The notes under the pieces were generated by a model. It was given only the letters and a program-made list of their open reading frames with translations. It did no database searches and was not told where the DNA came from. From contig OX419757.1 in assembly GCA_948567375.1 (NCBI GenBank), positions 620,001 to 684,000 on the forward strand: a DNA stretch of 64,000 nt, read 5' to 3'. Positions within the stretch are counted from its first letter, which is position 1. Every line of letters starts with the position of its first letter. The stretch is from Lunularia cruciata. Its lineage: Eukaryota > Streptophyta > Marchantiopsida > Lunulariales > Lunulariaceae. Position numbers and translations under genes: made by a program. Of the stretch, positions 56,181 to 64,000 are shown piece after piece.

Positions 56181-58806
56181 AACTGACTTCTTTGAGAGTA
56201 AACAGAGAAAACTGACTTCGACATTTTGGTTAGGAAGTGACTCCATAAACGGCAACAATCTCCAGCGCTCACAAACCGCTCATTTCGGACAAACAATTAT
56301 TTCTTGGACCGACCTCAATCCGATATTCTTCTCAAACTGACGACATTCTGGCTAGGAAGTGACTTCATTAGAGGTAACAATCTCCGGTCTGGACAAAAAG
56401 GGAATGCTCATCCGAAACTGAGAGGACCAATTCCCGCTCCCACTCCCACTCTACTCCCGCAGGTTGTGGGTTCAATTCACCATTCTACTCATGGTGACCA
56501 TGAGTAGATCACAGCGCACTGTCGTAACATTTACTCTTCTACTACTGCTTGAAACAGGTAGTTCAACAAGTTATACAACACGCAGGTCCTGCAATCCAAA
56601 ACTTTCCGCAGAAGACTCTTTTCTGATTATTTGTGGTTTGAAAGGTGTAGTCTCAAGCAATCTCGCTACACTACGAGAATGTCCGGTACTTCCCTTAGGA
56701 GATCAATGGTATCTAATCTCCATTCCTCCCAGACTACTTCGGCACTGTCCTTGTAGTCAAATCACCATGTGAAAATACTCAAATCACCATGTGAAAGTGA
56801 GTGGATGCACTTATGGCTCTGAGGACCTTCAGTAAAATAAAACAAACCATTGAGTGACTACATTATCTTATGCATTCTATTTATGTGAATACACTATTTT
56901 ATACATAATATTTATATTTTGAGAAATTATAAACCTGCCTCACCTTGTCCGCTCATCGACCTCACTCTTCTAGGGTACTATATAAGAGCAAATAAACCAA
57001 TCAAACCCTTTCGTGATGTTATGAGCTTGGTTACAATGTTAGAATAGGATGTAGAAATCCTCTCACCATGTAACGACGTGCAGCAACGATCAATTTCCCA
57101 CTATTACACCAATCTGATTGGCTGGAAGTGTTAAAATAAAAGGGTGAGATGGATGAGCAGAAAATGTAAAGTGGGTTTACAGTTTCCCATTTATTTTTTC
57201 CAATTTGCATAGCCATGGATCTTCTGCTCTCTCATTGAATCTCATTTGTTTTTGATTTCAAAGAATCTCTACTGGTTTTGATTTTCAAAAGGGCTTACAT
57301 TTTAAGTTCATTGGCTCGAAACTTATATAGTTATGCTTGCTGTGTTGCTTCACAATTGCATTGGAGTCGGGGCCGAAAGATTGGATAAGGAAATATATAA
57401 TTTGGAGGTCGTTGAGTTTGGGGTTCTGAACTCCTAGGCCTGAATTCGGAGGCCTTTTGGAATTCAGGGGATAAAATTCGAGCATGGAATTCGAGGTCCT
57501 TGGAAATATTTCCGGAATTGTGTTTTAAAAAAATGAAATTGTACGTAAAATTTTTTCAAAAGGTCAATTATATTGCCAACTAAAGCGACTGCCACTTGGG
57601 GTCCACTAAGACAAGAATTCACACTTGGGTCCACGTTCAGCGTTAGGGTATTATTGATCTTTCTGCGAACTTGAGGTGAGAAGTTTACACCATCAATCTT
57701 TACACACCTGAGTATTATTTCATCGAAAGTGTTTATAGATTTTATGGGATACTCTTCTGTATTTACCAAGAACCTTCCATTTCCATAGCGATAAGTACAG
57801 ATATTCTCAATTCAAACCAACCCTATTAAGTACTCATGTGAGCAATGATCTTTCCTCTCCAGGCGAAATTAAAAATGAAAAATTGATCTGCATTTGAGAA
57901 AGTCCAAGGGACCTGGCAAGGTCAACTACACGAGCAGCCTCCAGAGATAGACATACATTATGCTTCGAATATAGTGTACGGAAAGAGATTGCACCGGAAA
58001 TGCTTGAGATAGATTAGCCATATTTTAAGTTTGGCATTTTAACTTAATTGTACCAAAATGAATTTCATGTTAACCAAAGGATTTATAGGTACCACAGAGC
58101 TTGACGTGGATGTAGGCATTCCGTGCTAACACTCAACACAAGTAACACATAAAAACATAGATTATCTTAGTTCTTCCCTATTACTCCCATGCAGAATTTT
58201 TTTTTAATATCTGCGATGGAAATGGTCCTTGTCTCACAGCATGGAAGAAATTTTGAATATCCATGTCATAAGTAACCCTGAAGGAGAGTTCTTATATGTT
58301 ATATCTCCGTCCCATCTTAATTACATATAAATTTGGAATTCAGAATTTGTTGTAGAAAAAATAAATTCTACAGTTGGAGAGTCAAATTAAAGTTCATCCA
58401 AATTTGAAGTATCAGATATCAGTTCATCCAATCTATATTTACATCTTGATTCCATATTTTATTCTCAACGTCAATGTCACATCGACACACGGTCAAGCTT
58501 TATGATTTCAGTGCACTTAAAGCTTTTGGCCAACTTAAGGTGCTTTTAAATCCATATGTGTCAGAAATGCATAGCAAGACTCTCCTCTAACATACAACAT
58601 CACTGATGACAAGAATGTTATATGACTCATCCTTTGTCGATAGTAGTGAAAATCTTGAAGATGTTAGACAGACCCCCAAAATGAATGTGGCATCGTGCAC
58701 TTACCAAAATCCAGATACCATCTCGATAACTTTTGCAAGCTTTGAGTATTGACTTGCGAAGGTCTGGTCTCTTCTCAATATATATGACCTCGTGAAACTG
58801 CAAAAT
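56181..58806. other. AT-rich intergenic DNA
   Basis: ORFs at 56464-56772 (plus) and 57464-57769 (minus) have no recognised content. Nothing else stands out apart from repeated GAATTCGGAGGCC / GAATTCGAGG words at 57440-57500. Confidence 0.35.
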
Positions 58807-60640
58807 GAAGAGAAAGGGCGACCGCGTAGAAAACACAAAGGATGGGAAGACCCCATCAAGCCATACAAGGGAGAGATAATGAAGGTAAAATGGGGCTAAG
58901 CCCCAATAGAGTCTATACAAGAAATCTGCCCTACAGCACCTAAGATATCTGAGCTATGCAAGCCGTATGGTCTACAAACAACTGGAGCATCCGAAGAAGC
59001 ATCACCTAGTGTGATTGCTCTCCTATGGATTGCCCCAGCCACTACCCTCTGAAGAGCAATGGACACACCATGTCTAAAGTATGCTACAAAAATATGAGAG
59101 TGAAAGTGGTACTCCATGGCGCCTAACATGATAGGCTCTCGTGCACTCCCTAACAAATGTGTCGAACGCTGCATCCATCGCTCCATATAACTTCAAGGCT
59201 AGAGGAACAAAGAGGTGACCTCGCTACATGCCCCTATACTTGGAGACCTTGTGACCTGCTGCTGCACTCGCCGCCCATCCAAGGGGATGGGTAATCACTC
59301 ACTCCGACACTGTATCTCGAGTAGGATCCATAACCACGCCATCCACTACTATCACCTGATAATCTCAGACCAAGTATAAGTTTGCCCTGACACATCTCGT
59401 CTGCAAAGCATACGAATGCTCCCTCCAAGCCAAGTATCCACTCTCTTGTGCCATAGCAAACACTATGTCCCTAATAGCATCATGGGTAGCTATCCTCTAT
59501 CCTCGAAAAGGACGCCGTGTCATATGGACCGCAGCTGGGTGGACCAAACCTAGGTGAAACCTCATTGCTATAGAGAAAGTAATTGGTGCAAGTCGGAATG
59601 CCCTAATGCATGGTCGAGCTAAGATCCAAGAGCCTGCACCCTTGCCGGAGCAAGAGCGTAGACGTGCTCTAGTAGCTTGAGGAATGGATGAGTCCACTAA
59701 GAGAGAATGTAGAGTATGCTCACTTTGTCGCTCCATCAAGGAAGACTGTAAACCTCTAGTCCAATCTAATGATAGTGAAGCAAAAGATGGAAAGTCCTCT
59801 TGTGCCCGTGGGGATAGACTATCTCTTGTTTGCCGCAATAACATCTGGAGAGAATAGGATCTCTCCTCCACCTCTATCACATAAGTCTCCAAAACCGGCC
59901 TATCAACAACTACAAAATGAAAGGAAAGTAGGGGTGCTTAGAGAACCCAACTACCCAAAAACATTATAGGTGCCATCTCCTCCATAGATAGCAAGCCTCC
60001 ACATGAGATTAGCAAAGCTGTCTGTCTACGTGCCAAGTCTCTTGTCACACACTCAAACGTCCCTGGTCCAATGATATCACCAAAGACTCCCATAATCCTC
60101 CTATCAAAGGCTCTCATACGTGATAGGAAGGATGAGGAGGGAGGAATTGTACAAATGAGGTAAGTTTGGTCGACGGGCAATACTAGAGAAGAGTATACCA
60201 AATGCCACCTACGGATCTCCTAGTAATAGAAGGTCATCCACATGGAGAACATCCTCTGCAAGGGCAGCGTCTAAGAAGCGTGTGACAAAATCCTCAGATC
60301 CTATTGGCACTCCAAGAACACATAGTCCATCTATAGATATGATACACCCCTCTAGAAGATCAAGGTGGAGAGGGATACCTAAAGGGGACCATGCCCTGCA
60401 CTTTGACACCTTGACTCTCAAGCCTACTAGATGTAGCTCGGTAGTTAAGTGGTCAAAGGCCTTCCTAATCTGATCTACAGGGCCCACAATGTGTGTTTCA
60501 TCTGCCAAGGAGGGAAATACACAACTTGGTATGGCCAATGTAATAGATAGGAGAGCTCTGAAGTGAGCCATGGCAAATAAAGGTCCCCCTAAAGGATCTC
60601 CCTAACGTGTACCAACAGCTGACTCCAGACAGTGACTCCT
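58807..60640 (-). pseudogene. R2-like non-LTR retrotransposon, 5'-truncated copy with the 3' end
   Basis: Minus-strand copy beginning within RT motif B (near 60640) and reaching the element's 3' end (58807). Readable frames: RT motif C region at 60209-60571 (S-L-A-D-E-T-H-I, with the second catalytic Asp changed to Glu); thumb at 59938-60201; C-terminal region at 59497-59892, followed by D-A-I-R-D-I-V, V-V-D-G-V-V-M-D-P-T-R and L-K-L-Y-G-A-M-D pieces down to 58896, where an endonuclease domain is expected in R2-type elements. The first five-G run in G-D-P-L-G-G is normal length here. Stops between frames show it is dead. It supplies the C-terminal half missing from the copies at 592-5815. Confidence 0.85.
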
Positions 60641-61338
60641 TCCTCTGTACAACACTGCAAAATGTGTCCATTGTGAAGTAAGCCAAGGAACTGCTACTGC
60701 CAAAATACGGTAAAGATTGAGGTTGGCTTCTGCACCGCGGCTCTTGAGACAAGACCCAACCTCTTGCAGAGTACAACATTGACATTTTTCATCTTCATTA
60801 GGTCAACAACTAGGTTCTTATGGGCATTTCAAGGGAACGGACGGTCCCGTGGTCCTGTCCCTGTACGGGGCTCCTAAAAGCCCATATACAACGATTTCAT
60901 CAACCATGACACCGATCTGATTTCCCTCTCATAAAGGGACGCTGTTTTGATGTTCCAATCGGTTCTACTAGAACATTCAACATTCCACCGTGAACACTTA
61001 AGAATATATATAGGTAAAGTGATAGTTATTATTACTTATTTTTGTATAAACATGCCCACTACAATACATGTGACAAAACGTATTGGCAGATCTATATTTA
61101 TTTGCAAAATTAACTTGTGTAATTAATATTCTAGTTAAATTGATCTTTAAAATTATAATAAAAACCATTAGCATAGTTAATAGAGGATTCTAAAATTGAA
61201 ATATTTGATACAAAAACAACTAAACCACTATCATATTTTGGTTTGCAAACAATCAAAAAAATCACTCTAGCAAAAACATATTGAATTGAAATCTTTATTC
61301 TTCAACTTTGCCACTTGTATCCTCTCAACTTGGAATCC
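60641..61338. other. Low-copy then AT-rich DNA, nothing recognised
   Basis: Homology to the LINE stops near 60640. The remainder has no ORF of note. Confidence 0.35.
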
Positions 61339-61934
61339 TATAATATCAATAGCTATACATATTATTTAGGGTAAAAATTGGTTTGGTAATATCTAAAAGG
61401 ATTTTATATATGATGGCCTAAGTAGATCAGATAGAGGTGTCATTGAAAGAACAATTTCATCAATAACATAGGAGTCAAAAACACACTAAAAACTTCAAAG
61501 CTAATTTTTAGAGTCCTAAATGGATGAATTAAGCCTAAAAAATATTTGCATTCTCCTCCCTTTGCAAACAAAGGTTTGCTTTCTCCCTCCACTATTTTTC
61601 TTGTTAAGAGCTTTCCAATGATACCTCACCCATGCGATTCTAAGTTTCCTACAAGAAGATTCTATAAAGATTCCCTCTTGTGAAACTTGTTTGACCAACC
61701 GAATAGGACTAGGAGCAACATGTCACCCATCCAAGAAACTAACCTAAGGGTCGAGCTTGCTAACACATCACTAATCAATGTATCTGATCCAAGGGTGGAG
61801 CTTCCTTTGAGGGGATCCGCTTTTTATATAATAAAGAGAAGGTGTTCCTTTGGGCATCGGAGTATTGGATGTGAAAGTTGTGTTTTCTCTCTTGTATTTC
61901 TCTTGGAGAGTTCTCCTATCCATGGAGTATTACA
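61339..61934 (+). mobile_element. 5' LTR, family 3
   Basis: About 596 bp. It starts TATAATATC (decayed from TGTAATA) and ends GTATTACA. It aligns in inverted orientation with 53017-53585. A TATA-like TTTTTATATAATA lies at about 61829-61841. It is directly followed by a primer-binding site. Confidence 0.7.
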
Positions 61935-61935
61935 A

Positions 61936-61950
61936 TGGTATCAGAGCAAG
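61936..61950 (+). other. Primer-binding site of the family-3 element
   Basis: TGGTATCAGAGCAAG, one base after the LTR end, matches the complement of the 3' end of initiator tRNA-Met. Confidence 0.85.
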
Positions 61951-62803
61951 TGTTTTAATCCAAAAGAGTGGATCTTGGAAGAACACGGACTACTAAAATT
62001 GAGTAATTTTGAGGGGAGAAAATGTAGTGCAATTGCTAGACTTGGGGATGTTTTAGAGAGAGGATGGGATGGAGGCACCTGTAAGCCAATTTCATGCACT
62101 CCATTTTCCATTCTTGAATCCATTCCACATTAAGATTATGTACATCTAGTGTGAGCAAATGAGAGTAACTCTTGTTTATCATTTTGGAGCCGAGTTCATG
62201 GACATAATGATGAATTCACCAAACCCGGTGATTTTACTTATGGTGGTATACGAGAGAGAATGAGATTTGAAAATCTACATTCTATTATGATGTTATGGGT
62301 TTGAATGTACTAAATCCTTTCCATTTTAACATGTACGTACAAATGGGTTATGTGGTTAGACCAAAAGTGATGTTTAGGGATTTTGTAATCTGCAATTTTG
62401 GTGAGGAATATTATCAACAAGTGATAGATCTAAAGTTCCAATGCTAGTCCCAATAGTTTGTGATCCTTTCCAAATGATCATATTAACCCTCTATTGAAGT
62501 AGGAAGTAGCAATTGAGCATTTGTTGTGTGAAGGATCATGGATCCGGAGTTTTTGGAGTTGATGCAGAGAATGCAAGGGATTTTGAACAAGTTTTAGGAG
62601 ATCAAGATGACCATGGAGGAATTGAAAAATCAAGTATGTACCCTCATGAACAATCAAGTAATGCAAGAAGGGGAACCATCCTAACAACCAACACCAACAA
62701 CCAAAGTACCTAGAGAGTCACTCATGCAAATGACGCAAACCCCGATCAACAACCAAACCACATTGTTATTGGAAATGAAAAGACATGTAACATTGAGGCT
62801 TAC
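61951..62803 (+). mobile_element. Internal leader/gag start of the family-3 element, cut off by a family-1 LTR
   Basis: About 850 bp of leader sequence with a Gln/Glu/Met-rich stretch near 62560-62660 (around E-F-L-E-L-M-Q-R-M-Q-G-I-L) that may be the start of gag. It ends where a family-1 LTR begins at 62804, so the rest of the element is displaced beyond the window or lost. Confidence 0.5.
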
Positions 62804-63229
62804 TGTAAAAGACCAAATCCGAGGAGAGAAATAGGAGAATAGAAACTCACATTGGGACACTTGAATGAGGGAAAACTCCAAATGCCTAGCATGAGCTTTG
62901 GCTTTGGTATTTATAGGTAGCATACAAGGCCCTTGAGAAGTTTCTCAAGAAGCTTCCTCAAGCCGCTTTCTTAGAGTGCAAGCCAAGTTAACTAGGAAAC
63001 TTCTCAAGAAGCTTCCTTCTAGAAGCCGCCTACTTGGCGTGCAAGCTAAGCTAGTTGGAAGCTTCTAGAAGCTTCCTTCTAGAAGCTACTTACTTAAAGT
63101 GCAAGCTAAGCTAACCGGGAAGCTTCCCAAGAAGCTTCCTAGATACTTCCAAAATATTCTAGGCTAATTTGTCTTATGTGCTACTTTGTGAGCCCGACTG
63201 ACTTTGTCGCTAAACTCCATATTGTTACA
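62804..63229 (-). mobile_element. 3' LTR (family 1) of an element running off the right edge
   Basis: 426 bp, TGTAAAAGACC to ATTGTTACA. A TATA box is at 62908-62916 (plus-strand TATTTATAG). U3 contains the longest heat-shock-element-like run seen, GAAGCTTCTAGAAGCTTC at 63058-63075 and then TTCTAGAA at 63077-63084. On the minus strand it is preceded by a purine-rich tract (GCAGCGGGGGAATA at 63230-63243), the expected polypurine tract. Confidence 0.9.
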
Positions 63230-64000
63230 TATTCCCCCGCTGCTAGTTGGTGACGTCCTCGTCACCAGTGAAGCTTCAAATTCCTAGATGGCCGTCTGTG
63301 CATTTTGGAGGTGAGAAAGAGGTTCCTAGGTGGAATCATGAAGGGGATACCCTTTCCAAAGGACCTTGTACTCCGTATGTTGGCGATGGCCTTGTTGAAT
63401 GTGGCGACGCGCAAGGAGACGATCAACTTTGTACTCCTCATGATCATTGATAGGGATAGGAAGAGGGGGAGGTTGGACTCAAGAGGAAAAGAAAGAGGGG
63501 TTAGGAACAAAGGGTTTCAACTTGGAAACATGAAAGACATGATCGATACGCATGTGACAAGGCAAGGCAAGACGATAAGCAATAGGAGAGACAATTTGGG
63601 TGATATCAAAGGGTCCTATCCAATTAGGGGCAAGATTACGAACTTGGGTATCGAGTGGGAGAGGGAGGTTACTAGAGGATAACATGACTTTATCACCGAC
63701 TTCAAAGGTGAGATCTCGACGATGGTGGTCCGCATATTGTTTTTGGCGATTTTGAGCAACAAGGAGGTGAGATTTGGCTTGTTGGAGAGATTGGGATATA
63801 GTAGTCAAGAATGTGGAAGTATGAGGAACCTGAGATGGAGGGGGAGCAAGAAGAGAATTTGGAACAAGCGGATCTTGGCCAAAATTGAGAAAGAAAGGAG
63901 AGAATCCGGAGCTTGCCTATTTGGAATTATTGTAGGCAAATTCAGCAGCGGCAAGACATTCATCCCAATTGGTATGGTGGACATTGACAAAGGCACGCAA
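63230..64000 (-). pseudogene. Integrase C-terminus and chromodomain of a family-1 chromovirus (right edge)
   Basis: Minus-strand reading from 64000 down gives integrase sequence W-D-E-C near 63960, then at 63479-63808 A-Q-N-R-Q-K-Q-Y-A-D, D-K-V-M-L-S-S and N-W-I-G-P-F-D-I-T-Q. At 63270-63460 there is a chromodomain: I-N-D-H-E-E-Y-K-V-D then E-Y-K-V-L-W-K-G-Y-P, D-S-T-stop-E-P-L-S-H-L. It has two in-frame TAG codons, both at positions where the family has Trp (TGG). The frame is otherwise good, the best-preserved family-1 coding sequence in the window. Confidence 0.85.

Noticed and set aside
56464-56772. 102-codon plus ORF with a hydrophobic N-terminus
   Set aside because: It looks signal-peptide-like, but there is no domain, the flanks are repeat-rich, and Leu-rich starts arise easily by chance.

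Overview
The window looks like nuclear DNA of a land plant. It carries a plant nuclear tRNA-Glu, a plastid-type YbaB/EbfC protein with an N-terminal transit-like segment, a plant GT92 galactan-synthase-like glycosyltransferase and a uL18-type organellar ribosomal protein. These few genes sit in a sea of decayed Ty3/gypsy LTR retrotransposons and R2-like non-LTR elements. The mix of retroelements, including one with a cytosine-5 DNA methyltransferase domain, and the intronless reading frames make a spore-bearing lineage (moss, lycophyte or fern) my best guess, but the sequence alone does not settle it.

Layout. 1-591: 5' end of a minus-strand Ty3 element (family 1) running off the left edge. 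592-5815: two R2-like LINE copies head to head, forming a large inverted repeat. 5816-9485: a gene island with tRNA-Glu(CTC) and a uL18-like gene. 9486-34640: a nested retroelement block. Its host appears to be a minus-strand Ty3 element (family 2): pol at 12180-15076, a DNA methyltransferase domain at 24020-24900, gag at about 26400-27480, and an LTR-like repeat near both ends. Into it went a solo LTR (15077-15578), a family-1 element (15654-21262) and another family-1 element (28213-32871, perfect 5-bp target duplication CTACC). 34640-48900: low-copy DNA with the YbaB gene (35311-35862) and the GT92 gene (40904-42448). 48900-58800: AT-rich repeats, including a family-3 solo LTR (53017-53585). 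58807-60640: a third LINE copy. 61339-62803: a family-3 LTR with primer-binding site and internal sequence. 62804-64000: 3' LTR and integrase/chromodomain end of another family-1 element running off the right edge.

The recognisable host genes do not form one pathway. The most interesting signals are (a) the methyltransferase domain carried within the family-2 element, (b) arrays of heat-shock-element-like GAAnnTTCnnGAA motifs in the U3 of the family-1 LTRs, just upstream of their TATA boxes, and (c) many retroelement stop codons that are TAG at former CAG or TGG codons in CHG context, the pattern expected from deamination of CHG-methylated cytosine. All element coding regions in the window are broken; the host genes look intact. 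Family identifications come from reading motifs by eye, with no database search.
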